Assembly: GCA_023974075.1 (NCBI GenBank)
Contig: CM043793.1
Coordinates: 8,984,788-9,048,787, forward strand
Length of the DNA: 64,000 nt
Reading direction: 5' to 3'
DNA from: Chaenocephalus aceratus
Taxonomy: Eukaryota; Chordata; Actinopteri; Perciformes; Channichthyidae
The position numbers and the translations under genes were made by a program. Each line of letters starts with the position of its first letter. Position 1 is the stretch's first letter. Of the stretch, positions 23,916 to 36,618 are shown piece by piece. The notes under the pieces are model-generated. The model was not told where the DNA came from and ran no database searches. It was given only the letters and a program-made list of their open reading frames with translations.

Positions 23916-24761
23916 GTTGTATATGCTATTCAAGTTGGAATTATTATTCCACAACACTGTTGAATATTGATGATTGAAGAACACTTGAAATTACTTCAGG
24001 GTAAAAACAGTGCATAATGGGTTGTTGCCCTCTAAAAATTAAAAGTGCCACAAAATGTAAAAGGAGTTATGGATATCATGGCAAGGTTTTTGCACAAAAT
24101 GCAAATAACTTAGATTTATTTACAGTATATTGATACGAAAAACACATCTTAAAAGATTTGAGCTGACAAACATTATGTAGTCTTTCTTACTGTTTTCCCT
24201 TTGGCTTTTCTGAATTTACAAAACTTGAATTCTAGTGGCTATAATTCATGGATTTGTGAATTCAGAGATATGTCTGTTGTGGCTTCATGAACAATGTCAA
24301 CACGTGTTTCGCGGTGCCAGATTGTCTGTACATCTTCTTTTTATTTGCTGTATTATTCTGATTAAAATACCTCACATAAAGGCTGTTCCTGTGTCAGTTT
24401 AAATGTCTATGAATGAATTTAAGAGTACAACAAAATTAAACTGATTTATTTAAGTCGCTATTCCAACTGTGTTTTGATTCACAACTGCATTGTTCCATTC
24501 CAGCATAGGCCACAGTGTGCAGTTAAGTAGCTTTCCACTGCCAGCAGATCAGTAAGTGGGCCAGTCTTTTCCTAAAGTAGTGAGGCTGAAGAATGACAGC
24601 TGTCATTTTCTGACAGATCTGTCAGCAGTCTCCCCTCCTCATCTCCATATTCACATTCACAGTCCCATTCATATTCATTCTGTCACCAGTTTGGCTGTCA
24701 GTCATCTCTGATGACACTTCACAGCTGGGATGATGGAGAAGAGGGTGGGTGGTAGAATCTG

Positions 24762-24932
<171 letters not shown>

Positions 24933-26304
24933 GTCACAAACTGATGAATTGGACCAGCTGTGAGAGAGGAGTCTAGTCAAAATGATGTTAGCATGATTAC
25001 CATTAGCCATCTACATATTTACATGCCTGTATCTTTGGAGATTTTTCAACAATGGTAACCAATATAAAAGAGATCATATTGGGCTAGTAAAGATTCTCTT
25101 CAATTAAAGTGAGAGGAACTGAACATACTCTGGCTTTGGCAAGGCAAGGCACGTTTATTTATATAGCACCTTTCAACACAAGGCAATTCAAGGTGCTTTA
25201 CAAAAATGAAAGACATTCAGACAAAGGCATTTAAAAACAGTCATTAAAAAGAAAAGATAATAAAAGAAACATTAAAAGAAAAAATACATGAATAAAAAGT
25301 ACATGAATACAAAGTTACAGTGCAGTTTAAGATATGAATAGTTCACACAGAAGTTCCACTTTACTGATAAAGACAACGGCTCAGTTTCAATTAAAAGCAG
25401 CGACAAAAAGAAAAGTCTTCAGCCTGGATTTAAAAGTAGTAAGAGTTGCAGCGAACCTGCAGGTTTCTGGGAGTTTGTTCCAGATATTTGGAGCATAATA
25501 ACTGAACGCTGCTTTACCATGTTTAGTTCTGACTCTGGGGACAGAAAGCTGACCAGTCCCTGAAGACCTGAGAGATCTGGATGGTTCATAATTTAGCAGG
25601 AGGTCAGTAATGTATTTTGGGCCTAAACCATTCAGTGCTTTATAAACCAACAGCAGTATTTTTAAATCTATTCTTTGACACACAGGAAGCCAGTGTAAAG
25701 ACTTCAGAACTGGAGTGATGTGATCCACTTTCTTAGTGTTAGTGAGGACTCGAGCAGCGGCGTTCTGAATCAGCTGCAGCTTCCTAATAGATTTTTTAGT
25801 GAGACCAGTAAAGACACCATTGCAGTAGTCCAGTCTACTGAAGATAAAAGCATGGACAAGTTTTTCCAAATCATGCTGTGACATTAGTCTTTTAATCCTA
25901 GATATGAAGAGTTTGGTTCCAAAACGCTATAAATCCATGTTGATTAATTTGAGTAAAAATGTATTTTCTTTACCAAGAAAAGTGGCAAGTGAAAACCACT
26001 ATTTTCTGTTTCAAACTTTCACATAGCATCTTGAGATTATAATAACATTACAAATTAAAATACAGAATTAGATTTTCAAAGATTTATTTTAAAAACTGAT
26101 CATTTTTCCCCCAAAATGCAATAAATCCATGATTTAACGGGTCATCTTGTTAATGCTACACATTCATTACAACAATAAAACATTACATGTGAGGAAAATG
26201 TATCATGAACAAGAACAACAATATCACATTAGACCACAGAAATTCCAAAATCACATTCATCTTTGCCATGTTACATTCATATTAGTGCTGTACCTTGTAC
26301 GATT

Positions 26305-26446
26305 GTCTTGTGCATACTATAAATCCATTGCATTCATATAACTATATCTGTGTAAAGAACTGTAAAGAAGATTGAAAACTGATTTGCACAAGTCTTGTGC
26401 ATACTATAAATCCATTGCATTCATATAACTATATCTGTGTAAAGAA
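26305..26446. repeat. Direct duplication of about 55 bp
   Basis: A 55-bp segment starting GTCTTGTGCATACTATAAAT at 26305 is repeated at 26392 with an 87-bp offset, inside the TIR element. Each copy carries one ATAAATCCAT motif. Confidence 0.9.
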
Positions 26447-26794
26447 TGTGTGCCCAAACAATACATCAGACAGCTATAGGCAAAGTTATACTAATTCCTT
26501 AAGTAGGCTACATTTTAACATGAAAACAAACGAAAAAATAGCAAGAAACTTAAACATTAAAGATTCAACAGAAAAGCTTAATTGTGCCTTGTTCACTTCA
26601 TGATATAACCTCTAGGCTACACATCAAGCTGCATTGAAACGCCAGTGATGTGCTTGTTGTGAATTAAGCTGTCATTATCTAGCCTGTGTAGTCCAGCCTA
26701 TCACATCAACATAGCGTTGTTTAATGATCCACACGTTTTAAGAGCAGGCAGTCCTGTATGAATAATATAATTCGTAAATCAAAATTAAACTCAC

Positions 26795-27218
26795 CCAAAA
26801 CGCTGCAAAAGGTGGCCTTGCAGACAGGAATTTTTGTGGGATGATCTTCGGTCAGCAAATGATATTCATTAGTGACCTCCCTATCCTTCTGCATATCGCT
26901 GTTGACAACTTTTGGACGTCTCCGCTGAACTTTTTTGACAGTGATCAGCTGCAAAAGGACTTGATCCTGCTCGATTTGAGTATATCCAGAGTAAAAACAC
27001 TGAAAGGTTTTTAATAGATCCGCTGGGGTCAATATGTCTGCGTGACAGAAGTTTGCTTTTGTATGAGAATGATAACAAGCGACAGTCGGCATTTTTCCTC
27101 CTCCCGAGTGTCTCATTTTCTTAATCTCCTCACGTACATGATTACATTTCGATGGCTTGCGTTTCTTCCCCACCGCAGAAACCAACACAGGTTCATCAAT
27201 GCCGTCAAAATTATTCAT
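26795..27218 (-). pseudogene. First exon of a transposon protein (basic N-terminal region)
   Basis: ATG at 27218-27216 opens a 424-nt frame that runs to a consensus donor (TTTTGG|GTGAGT, GT at 26794-26793). The 141-residue product starts MNNFDGIDEPVLVSAVGKKR, is rich in Lys/Arg and Cys/His (ACYHSHTKANFCHADILTP) and ends with KIPVCKATFCSVLG. A segment of the form VCK..F...L is common upstream of the catalytic core in several eukaryotic DDE transposases. The family cannot be named with confidence. No downstream catalytic exon remains in the element, so it is a remnant. Confidence 0.6.
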
Positions 27219-28656
27219 GTTTTTATTGTTTGTTGAAGTAGATAATGACGAAAGCCGGTACATTCAGGGTGCCACCATTATTGTTTACACTGCGTGGAAT
27301 GCTCTGTGATTGGTTGAGGTGCGTGGAATGGTGTGCTGTGATTGGTTGAGCGGATGTATCCATTCTGTAGAGAAGGGAGACTGGCGTTTGTCGCTGTTTG
27401 GAAAGAAAGTGAGAAAACAGGACAGAATAACACGGCGGATATCGCGCTTTGCGGAAAATTGAATGTTGACTTTTCAATACCGACGAAATACAATACTGAT
27501 TTTGGCGGGAACACATTTTTTTCAAAAGTGGCGTTTATCACATTTTGGAACCAAACTCTTCATATGTTCTTCAAGTGATAGTAGGCTGATTTATTAATTG
27601 TTTTAATGTGACTGTTGAAACTCAGGTTAGAGTCCATGACTACAACTAGATTTCTGGCTTTATCTGTTGTTTTGAACATTGCAGACTGAAGCTCAGCGCT
27701 CACTTTTATACGTTCTGCCTTGGCTCCAAAAACCATTACCTCAGTTTTATCTTTGTTTAATTGGAGAGAGTTCTGACACATCCAGTCATTGATTTGTTCA
27801 ATTCACTCAATCAGTGTTTGAATTGGAGCATAGTCTCCTGGTGAAATGGTTATGTAAATTTGTGTGTCATCCGCATAGCTATGGTAACTTATTTTGTTGT
27901 TTTTCATTATCTGAGCCAGTGGTAGCATGTAGATGTTAAAGAGAAGAGGCCCCAAGATAGAGCCTTGAGGAACCCCACCTGTCATATTTGTCAACTCAGA
28001 TTTGTATTTACCTATAAAAACAAAGTTGTTTCTGTCCTTTAAGTAGGATTCAATCCAATTTAGAACTGTTTCCGAAAGTCCCACCCGGTTTTCCAGTCGG
28101 TCTAGTAATATGTTGTGGTCAACAGTGTCAAACGCAGCACTGAGATCGAATAATACTAACACTGACGTTCTGCCACTGTCTGTGTTTAAGTGGATGTCAT
28201 TGAAGACCTTTACAAGAGCAGTCTCAATGCTGTGGTTTGGACGAAATCCTGACTGGGCAAACAGTTATTTAAATGCAAGAAATTACTCAACTGTTGAAAA
28301 ACTACTTTTTCAATGATTTTACCTAGAAATGGGAGGTTTGATATGGGCCTGTAATTATTCATTACTGAAGCGTCTAGATTATGCTTTTTTAAGAGCGGTT
28401 TAATGACTGCAGTTTTCAGGGCCTGTGGAAAAACACCTGAGTGAAGAGACTTGTTTACTATATGAAGTAGATCTGAGGCCATGCAAGGAAAAACATTTTT
28501 GAAAAACCCTGTTGGAATAATATCAAGGCAGCAGGAGAAGGATTTCAGAAGTTGTATAATGTCCTCTAGGTTTTTATCATTAATCTGATGGAATTGTGTC
28601 ATGGTGTTTGAATTGATTTTAAGTGGACACAGAGACAAAACATTTGCTGTACCTGA

Positions 28657-29998
28657 AGTTATTGTACTTGGCCCAAAGAATCTACGAAACAAATTATCTA
28701 AAGATATACTAACTATGGATGGCATTAATTTGGCCTCCAGTGAGACTGTAAGGAATCTTGGTGTTATATTTGATCAGGATTTATCCTTTAACGCCCACAT
28801 AAAATCAATTTCAAGGACCGCCTACTTCCATCTACGTAACATTGCAAAAATCAGGCATATCTTGCCTCAAAACGATGCAGAGAAACTAGTCCATGCATTT
28901 GTTACTTCTAGGCTGGATTATTGTAACTCTTTATTATCAGGGAGTACCAAGAAGTCAGTCAAGTCGCTTCAGCTGATTCAAAATGCTGCAGCTCGTGTAC
29001 TAACCAGAGTTAGGAAAAGGGACCACATTACTCCTGTTCTGGCTGCCTTACACTGGCTCCCTATAGAACACAGGATAGCATTTAAAATTCTTCTTCTCGC
29101 CTACAAAGCCCTTAATGGGCAGGCGCCATCTTACCTTAGAGAACTCATTATACCCTACTGTCCTACTAGGGCATTGCGTTCCAAGAATGCAGGGTTGTTG
29201 GTTGTTCCGAGAGTCTCTAAAAGTACAATGGGAGCCAGAGCCTTTTCTTATCAAGCTCCACATTTGTGGAATCAGCTTCCAGTTTGTGTTCGGGCGGCAG
29301 ACACCCTATCCGTTTTTAAGAGTGCGCTTAAGACCTTCCTTTTTGATAAAAGCTTATAGTTAGGGCTGATTCGATTCAGCCCCTAGTTTTGCTGATATAG
29401 GCTTAGTTTGTCGGGGGACATCTTACTTCTTCCTTCTCTCTGTCTATACCTGTGTACTCTCATGTTTCGATTAACCCAGCTTCCCCAAATGTCTTTCCTT
29501 TTTGTGTCTATATACGCCGGGATCCGGAGTCATGGATGATCCTGCGGTCCTGTGTCTTGGATCGCGAGCCATGGATCGCGAGCCATGGATCGCGAGCCAT
29601 GGATCGCGAGCCGTGGCTGTGGTCCTGGATCATAGGTCCTGGATGGATATCCTCGTGGATTCATCTTCCTATTATACACACATGCATTTCCAAACATTTG
29701 GACTACCTATGTTGCAAATGTATTATCTTTTCAATTTACACACGGCATCTATTGCACGTCTGTCCGTCCTGGGAGAGGGATCCCTCCTCTGTTGCTCTCC
29801 CTGAGGTTTCTCCCATTTTTCCCTTTAAACTGTGGGTTTTCTCCGGAAGTTTTTCCTTGTACGATGTGAGGGTCTAAGGACAGAGGGTGTCGTATTGTCA
29901 TACTGATATTCTGTACACACTGTGAAGACCACTGAGACAAATGTAACATTTGTGATATTGGGCTATATAAATAAACATTGATTGCTTGATTGATTGAT
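28657..29998 (+). mobile_element. L2/CR1-clade LINE, subfamily A, 5'-truncated insertion
   Basis: It is flanked by the 9-bp duplication TGTACCTGA (28648-28656 and 29999-30007), placing it inside the L2-B endonuclease-RT linker. Plus-strand frame 28672-29359 encodes the RT C-terminal region (ILTMDGINLASSETVRNLGV, RLDYCNSLLSGSTKKS, LIQNAAARVLTRVRKRDH, SALKTFLFDK). A long 3' UTR follows, ending in ATAAATAAACATTGATTG and an ATTG-type tail. The frame is intact where present but lacks the endonuclease and catalytic YADD, so it is a dead-on-arrival copy. Confidence 0.93.
29558..29613. repeat. Four 14-bp tandem repeats in the LINE 3' UTR
   Basis: Four units of GATCGCGAGCCATG (the last with CCGTG). 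The corresponding region of the minus copy (near 19520) has a single degenerate unit, so the array expanded in this copy or its source. Confidence 0.85.
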
Positions 29999-30759
29999 TG
30001 TACCTGATGCAGTGGCACTGACTGCTTGTCTGATTTTCTGAATGTTGTGAGTGATGAAGGAGGCAAAGTCATTGCAGGCCCTGGTGGATAAAAATGCAGA
30101 GGCTACTGACACTGGGGGGTTAGTTAGTCTGTCCACGGTAGCAAACAAGGCACGTACGTTGTTTTTGTTTTTGGCAATGATGTCAGAAGAAAGACTGTCG
30201 TGCATTTTTCAATTCCAAATTATAAAGGCCAAGTCTCTCTTTATAGATTTCAAAGTGCACTTGGAGATTTGTTTTTCGCCACCTGCTTTTCGACACTCTT
30301 TTTTCTCTTTCATGGCCTTTCTCCATGGAGATATTTTCTTCCCAGTCACTTCCTTTACCTTAGTTGGAGCAATGGCATCTATAACATTTTTAATTTTTGA
30401 ATGAAAATGATCTACTAGCTCATTTACTGAGATGTTATCAGGGGCAAGTGTGGAAGAAAAATGTCCCTAGTATTTTTAGTTAAATATCGCTTTGTGGTTA
30501 CCTCTTTTTGAACATTTTTGTGAACAGAAATAGAGCTCTCAAAGAAAACACAGGAATGATCAGAGAGTGCAACATCAGTCACCACAACCTTAGAGATATT
30601 CAGACCTTTTGAGATAATTATTGGCAGGCAAACTCTATCAGTATTTCACCTGGTATTACACAATATCGCCCAAGCACCAGCATTTGTATCAAAAGGATAC
30701 TGTGTTTGAATATATAAACAGCCTGAACATATCAGAATTCAGCGGCAACTCATACCTTC

Positions 30760-31090
30760 TTAAGAACATTGGATGTGTTTAACTAGGCCAAATAATGTTT
30801 TTTGGGGTTTCCCCTTTCCTGACATGAGTTTCTCTCCCACACACTCCCCCCCTGCCTGCAACGCCTCTAATAGACTCCATTGTTTACTTCTGTAACATAC
30901 TGACATCACTATGTAACACTTGCGCTTCTATTGGCTAGTGCTCTAATACATTGTATTTCATTGGCTAAGGGGCGAGACATCTTGAAGCGTTTGACCAATA
31001 ACCACAAAGCCGGCCAGCTAACCAATCAGGGCAGACTGGGCTCTGGTTTCAGACAGAGGGTTAAAAGAGGTGCTGCAAGGCAGTATGAGA
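30760..31090. repeat. MITE copy related to the ends of the 55520-60400 element
   Basis: It contains GGGGTTTCCCCTTTCCTGA at one side and CCAGCTAACCAATCAGGGCA, CTGGTTTCAGACAGAGGGTT and GAGGTGCTGC at the other. These blocks are shared with 15960-16190, 55550-55700 and 60290-60400. No coding content. Confidence 0.6.
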
Positions 31091-31367
31091 AAAATAATTC
31101 TCGTTTAAAGAAAAAAGAAAGTTGTGTTTTATGATCTACAGCCTGTTTTTAATCCATGAGATTATGTTATTTAAACCACAATACATAAAATCCCAAATAG
31201 GATTTGAAATAGGTCTGACGCTGTCCATCCCTGCAGTCTGTCTCCAATCTGTCTCTGACTCACACATCCGACTTTGGCATATGCCCTCCATCAAAGCCCT
31301 TCTATTATTGAGAGAATGGTTTGTGCTGTACAGGGAATGACATGGTGTATTTCTATCGCTCAGGAAT

Positions 31368-31638
<271 letters not shown>

Positions 31639-32928
31639 CCATATTGTGTTTAAGAGCTGATAGAGATACTGCAAGAGGAAAGGAGGTATAACACGAGGGG
31701 AAAGATTGAGATTTGATGAAAATGATGGACTGGGAGGGACGATTTACCACCAATGTATTATATCAGAAGATCAAGATTAATATAGACTGGAATATTCCAG
31801 TGCAACTATTAAAAGCAAGGCTGTCAAAGATAAGGCTATAATAAAGAGTTAATGCAAATGCCTTTTAACGTAACTTTTGTCGGGCGATTTTAATTTCTGC
31901 TAATTGCATTTACGCTTCAAAAATCACAAAGTGGTGTTTATGTGAAGTTTACCCTGTTGAACAAAATATGAAAAGTATGTTTTTTTTTAGGAAGGCCTTG
32001 CTGGGTAACTTCTGTGTTTACAAATATACGTCATCACTGCCACACTGTATTTTTTTGGGCTTACACAGAAAACAACAGTTGAAGGTGTTTTAGCAGGTGC
32101 CTGTGTTGAGGGGCTTTTAACTGTTGTTCAAAGGGATATATTAACCTGTGGGTGGTGCTATTAAAAAGTCCAGAGGGTCACCAAAGTCATCTCATTGTGA
32201 TCATTTATAACTATACCAAAGTTCACTACAATTAGAGCACCAGTATTTGTTTAAATACTGTATCTTACAAAATGGTACAACTTATCACAAGAAATGTGTT
32301 ATTATCTGTTGTTGATGATAGCAGTCCCCAAGGTTGGTATATTACGGTAAAATAATAGCGTGAAGATATCAAATTACCATTCAGGGTTCATACACTTTTT
32401 CACCAATGATTTTCAATGACAATTTTCCATGACCAAAAAAAAATGACCACTGAAAATGGTTTATTTTAACATGGAACAGGAAAATAAGGTCTGCATATGA
32501 AACATGTTGTGCCTATCTAAAACAAATCAAATAGTAGGCTTACTAGCTTCTACACGATAAAGCAACTGTAGTCAGGGATGCAAACTCATCAGGCATGAAA
32601 AAGGTGACAAGGATCCGAGCCCCCCGACCCCACGGAATATCGGCTTTAAAATGAGGAATAACAGAGGATTTTAGCAGTCAGAACAACTAAAGCAGCAGGT
32701 AATAATAACAGAAACGCCAAAGAGTTACATCTAATAGAAATATATAAAAGCATTTATTTTAATTGTGTAGCAGTCAGTTTATAATTTTGGCAGCACTGTT
32801 GAGCATTTTGAAAATGTATTTTCAAGCCTCTGTGCAAGGCTTAGTATTTTTATAATACTTTTCTACTTTCACTTGAGGAACATTTTGAATGCAGGACTTT
32901 TACTGTAACAGAGTATGCCTACACTCTG

Positions 32929-33160
32929 GTACTTCTACTTTTACTCAAGTACAAGATCTGAGTACTTCTATTTTTACTCAAGTACAAGATCTGAGTACTT
33001 CTACTTTTACTCAAGTACAAGATCTGAGTACTTCTACTTTTACTCAAGTACAAGATCTGAGTACTTCTACTTTTACTCAAGTACAATATCTGAGTACTTC
33101 TACTTTTATTAAGTACAATATCTGAGTACTTCTACTTTTACTCTAGTACAATCTCTATAC
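32929..33160. repeat. 33-bp minisatellite, about 7 copies
   Basis: The units read GTACTTCTACTTTTACTCAA followed by GTACAAGATCTGA, with slight decay toward the right. They derive from the fish-typical 'tacttttactcaagtac' motif. Multiples of three create meaningless open frames. Confidence 0.93.
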
Positions 33161-33355
33161 TTATACCACCTCTGTTTATAGCCTATTAAAAAACTATTAG
33201 AAAACGAAGGTTAAAGCTCAACGATTCCTTAAATGATATTGCGACAGAAAAACTTTTCAGTTCACATCACGCTCTGCCGCTCTGCTCTGAACACCTGAAC
33301 GGCCTGTTCTAACAGCTGTTCACCAGCGGCTCAGTCTGTGCCACAGTGACTCCGC

Positions 33356-36269
33356 CAGTGGCGGTTCTAGAACATTTTACATGGGGGGGGCAAAGGGGAG
33401 GCAAGAGGTCATGCCAGGGTGGCATAGGAGGGCGGACAGTACGTGGTATTTTATACTCCTATTTATTGTGAATTCATGCCCTAACACAAGTGTTCTTAAT
33501 GCACAAGAGAAACAAGGTGTTCAGACAAACAATCGGGTGCCCTTTGAGTCCCCCAAGCTTATCTCAACCATTTTAAATGAAAGGAAACTACAAAATGTAT
33601 GTTAAAGCAATGAATTAATGGAACAGGTTGTTTTGCATTACAATGTAAAATTAAATATATATTTTGTTTTAGACAGACACAAAAATTGGTTGTCTTAGAC
33701 AGACATATTTGCATGTCCTCATGCACTAAGCATTATTACATATTAATTTAATATTAAACAAATCAAAATGGCCAATTATCCCAAAATGTTGCTGCTAATA
33801 TAATCATATGCTTGTCAACTTTAACTGATCAAAAATCAATTCTGAAAAAATACTTGAATTATCTATGAAATTGCAATATTGTCCCTCAGTTTGTTTCAAC
33901 CCCGTCACGCCATACCATTTACCATCCATCCATCTTCTCCCGCTTATCCGTGGTCGGGTCGCGGGGGTAGCAGTTCCAGCAGAGAGCCCCAAACTTTCTT
34001 TTCCCTGGCGACATCAACCAGCTCTGACTGGGGGATCCCAAGGCGCTCCCAGGCCAGCGAAGAGATATAATCCCTCCACCTGGTCCTAGGTCTACCCCTT
34101 GGTCTCTTCCCAGCTGGACGTGCCTGGAACACCTCCCTAGGGAGGCGCCCAGGTGGCATCCTAACTAGGTGCCCGAACCACCTCAACTGGCTTCGTTCGA
34201 CGCGAAGGAGGAGCGGCTCAACTCCGAGTCCCTCCCTGATGACCGAACTTCTCACCTTATCTCTAAGGGAGACACCAGCCACCCGGCGGAGGAAACCCAT
34301 CTCGGCCGCTTGTATCCGCGATCTCGTTCTTTCGGTCACGACCCATCCTTCATGACCATAGGTGAGGGTAGGAACGAAAATGGCCCGGTAGACAGAGAGC
34401 TTTGCCTTCTGGCTCAGCTCCCTTTTCATCACAACGGTGCGGTAAAGCGACTGCAGTACCGCTCCCGCTGCTCCGATTCTCCGGCCCATCTCACGCTCCA
34501 TTGTTCCCTCACTCGAGAACAAGACCCCGAGATACTTGAACTCCTTCACTTGGGGTAAGGACTCATTCCCTACTTGGAGTGGACAGTCCATCGGTTTCCT
34601 GCTGAGAACCATGGCCTCAGATTTGGAGGTGCTGATCCTCATACCATTTACCCTCCTATTAAAATAATGGATCAGTCCATGTGTGATCTGCATTGAGGGA
34701 ATTACATCACACAAGTGTCAGTTTCTTCTCTTACCTATATTTCAGTTTTTGTATTTTCAGATTAAGATTGACAAGCTCAACATTTCAACTATGTTGTATG
34801 AATTAATAAGAGTAAATAATTGTTTATTACAAAAATAAACAATAGTTTTGCAAAATATTACAATTTTGTAATGTCCTTGACTTCCATGTGGTGCCATATC
34901 TTAGCTAAACAAGGTCTCATGCCTACTTTTTGTCAAAAACTTCAACCCTGTAATTATTTATATTTTGTGCCTGAGATGGGAAAATGTAAGTAGTCCACTA
35001 CCAGATGTTATGACCAAACATTTTGGTTTAATTTTTCAAAGATATAAAGACCCAAAAGGCACCCGATTCAGAGAATACTCAGAATTCTGCATACTGTAAG
35101 TACTTAATTATAATTAAGTACACAAATGACATGACCCATCTCTTCAGAGAGCTACAGGTGACCTGTGCAGCAACACATTTCAATCAATATTTGTCAATAC
35201 TAAGAGCTGCTAGATTGTGCTGCTTTAATGGAATATGTAAGGAGAATAAGAACATACCATGTGGTCCAGCTGGACTTTCATCTGCCTCCTGATCCCTGCC
35301 TCTGGCCCTCTTTCTGATACTTCATCTTTATTCCTCACATACATGTCTTCTTCTTCACTAATGTCTTCATCTCCTCCTGGCTTCCTCCTGCTCTGACCCT
35401 CCTGGTCTCTTCATCTCCTCCTCTTCCTCCTGCTCTGACCCTCCTGGTCCTTTCATCTATCTTTTCCTTTTCCTCTTTCTGTTCGTCCTGATCACTTCTC
35501 ATATGTATTTTTGTTGTTGTTAAATCACTCCTATACTCTGGCCTGCAAGAGTCTACTTGTGAAAAGCACTGGTTCAAATGCTTGTATAACTTTACACGTT
35601 AGGGCAATGTAGCCTAGCTAATATGTAGCATATCATAAATATAACATCAGAAAGTATTGATCAAGCGCACACAGGCAGCTGTGTTTGGATCCAGTTTTTA
35701 CGGTAAAGGATGTATCCTGGATTCATTGATCTGGCCTCATGGCTGTGATGTGTAGTTTACGTGGATTTAATAGGCTACCGCGTAGTTTAGCAAAGTGATC
35801 GATCTCCCAGCTAACGCTGTCTGCGTAGTATTTTGTAACGTAACGCCCCAAACAGCGCCCGTCTGTTAAACGCTATCGATTCAAACTAAAGCGTTTTATT
35901 AATATTTAGTTTCAAGCTCTCGTCCTTAGTAAAAACAAAACTAGTGGAAAGGGAAATGCTCCAAGGGGAAGCTGATCCATAGGTGCTGGGACAGCTCGCT
36001 CCCTCTCTGCAGCGGTGTGAGCCGCGGGCGCTCCGCAGTTTAATGCAGGGCCGTAGCTGCGTTTTTAACGGGCGTTAAAATGATTCACTTTTAACTAATG
36101 TAATGCTTGTTTTGTTGCTTGACAAGCTTGTGTAAATAGTGTAGGTTTGTTTTAGTACAGTTTTAGGGATAAAAAAAGTTAGGGGGCAGTTAGGGGGCAG
36201 CTGGGGGGGCAAGGCTCTACAGTGGGGGGACAGCTGCCCTCCCTCGCCCCCCCCGTAGATCCGCCCCTG
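33356..36269. mobile_element. hAT-type element with 8-bp TSD, carrying a Rex3-like insertion
   Basis: The ends CAGTGGCGGTTCTA and TAGATCCGCCCCTG are inverted repeats, each followed inward by a G-rich or C-rich run. Perfect TSDs GACTCCGC flank them (33348-33355 and 36270-36277). It spans 2.9 kb including the Rex3-like piece. No hAT transposase frame survives. Internal sequence 35360-35460 holds two near-identical copies of a CT-rich unit of about 57 bp (CCTCCTGCTCTGACCCTCCT). Confidence 0.9.
33924..34639 (-). mobile_element. Rex3/RTE-like LINE fragment with 13-bp TSD
   Basis: The minus-strand frame encodes the C-terminal part of an RTE-type RT: STSKSEAMVLSRKPMDCPL, KEFKYLGVLFSSEG, TYGHEGWVVTERTRSRIQAA, RWFGHLVRMPPGRLPREVF, RPRGRPRTRWRDYISSLAWE and ELLPPRPDHG. 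The 3' tail is GATGGATGG, as known for Rex3. A 13-bp duplication CATACCATTTACC flanks it (33911-33923 and 34640-34652). The Met-starting frame that extends beyond 34639 is therefore partly host sequence. It is 5'-truncated and lacks the catalytic core. Confidence 0.92.
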
Positions 36270-36618
36270 GACTCCGCACAGTTAACGAACACACCGTAGA
36301 TAATGTAGCTGACCCTCATCCCGGAGCAGCAGAGTTCAGCCGGCCCGACAGGCAAGAAGACTCGAGCACACAGCTCGCGCTTTATATATTAAAAAATAAC
36401 ACCATGCGCGTCATGATGGCACATAACAGCTCGCGACCGCAGATTATTTCGGCGATTAGATAAAATGTAAATTATATTTGACGCAACTTTAGTTACATTT
36501 CCATGACTTTTCCAAAACTTTGGGAAAAATATTGTTTTCCATAACTTTTCCAGGGCCTGGAATTTGCATTTTGAATTTCCATGACTTTTACAGGTTTTCA
36601 ATGACCGTATGAACCCTG

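Larger units (their letters stand above)
25906..27561 (-). mobile_element. 1.66-kb TIR DNA transposon inside L2-B, with one transposase-like exon
   Basis: The ends are GAAGAGTTTGGTTCCAAAA and its inverse. ATAT lies on both sides (25902-25905 and 27562-27565), and excision restores the L2-B sequence seen intact near 57300. The motif ATAAATCCAT recurs at 25929, 26121, 26319 and 26406. The first two copies sit in near-identical CCAAAAyGC..ATAAATCCATG contexts, which suggests subterminal binding sites. The duplication ATAT fits elements that target AT, such as ISL2EU-like, but the family is unproven. Confidence 0.8.
25145..30640 (-). mobile_element. L2/CR1-clade LINE, subfamily B, carrying two later insertions
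   Basis: Read on the minus strand, 30640-30000 gives the end of an APE-type endonuclease (ALSDHSCVFF, the SDH motif) and the linker (NKNNVRALFATVDRLTNPPV). Then 28656-27562 gives RT ([69 protein letters not shown]). Finally 25901-25145 gives the C-terminal part (RLDYCNGVFTGLTKKS, LHWLPVCQRI) and the 3' tail. The pieces are separated by an L2-A copy (28657-29998) and a TIR element (25906-27561), both bounded by TSDs. It has internal stops and is dead. Confidence 0.9.
32382..36618. mobile_element. Outer TIR element (CAGGGTTCATAC ends) hosting nested insertions
   Basis: The left end CAGGGTTCATAC and right end GTATGAACCCTG are inverted, followed inward by similar CAATGA/TTTCCATGAC motifs. ACCATT flanks both sides (32376-32381 and 36619-36624). 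Its interior holds a 33-bp minisatellite and a 2.9-kb hAT insertion. No transposase is visible in its own sequence. The duplication length of 6 is unusual for hAT, so its class is open. Confidence 0.7.

Noticed and set aside
34169..34558. Plus-strand frame over the Rex3-like LINE
   Set aside because: Shadow of the conserved minus-strand RT frame; no similarity to known proteins.
33944..34714. Taking the whole 256-codon frame as LINE protein
   Set aside because: The 13-bp flanking duplication places the 5' end of the element at 34639, so the first residues come from host sequence.
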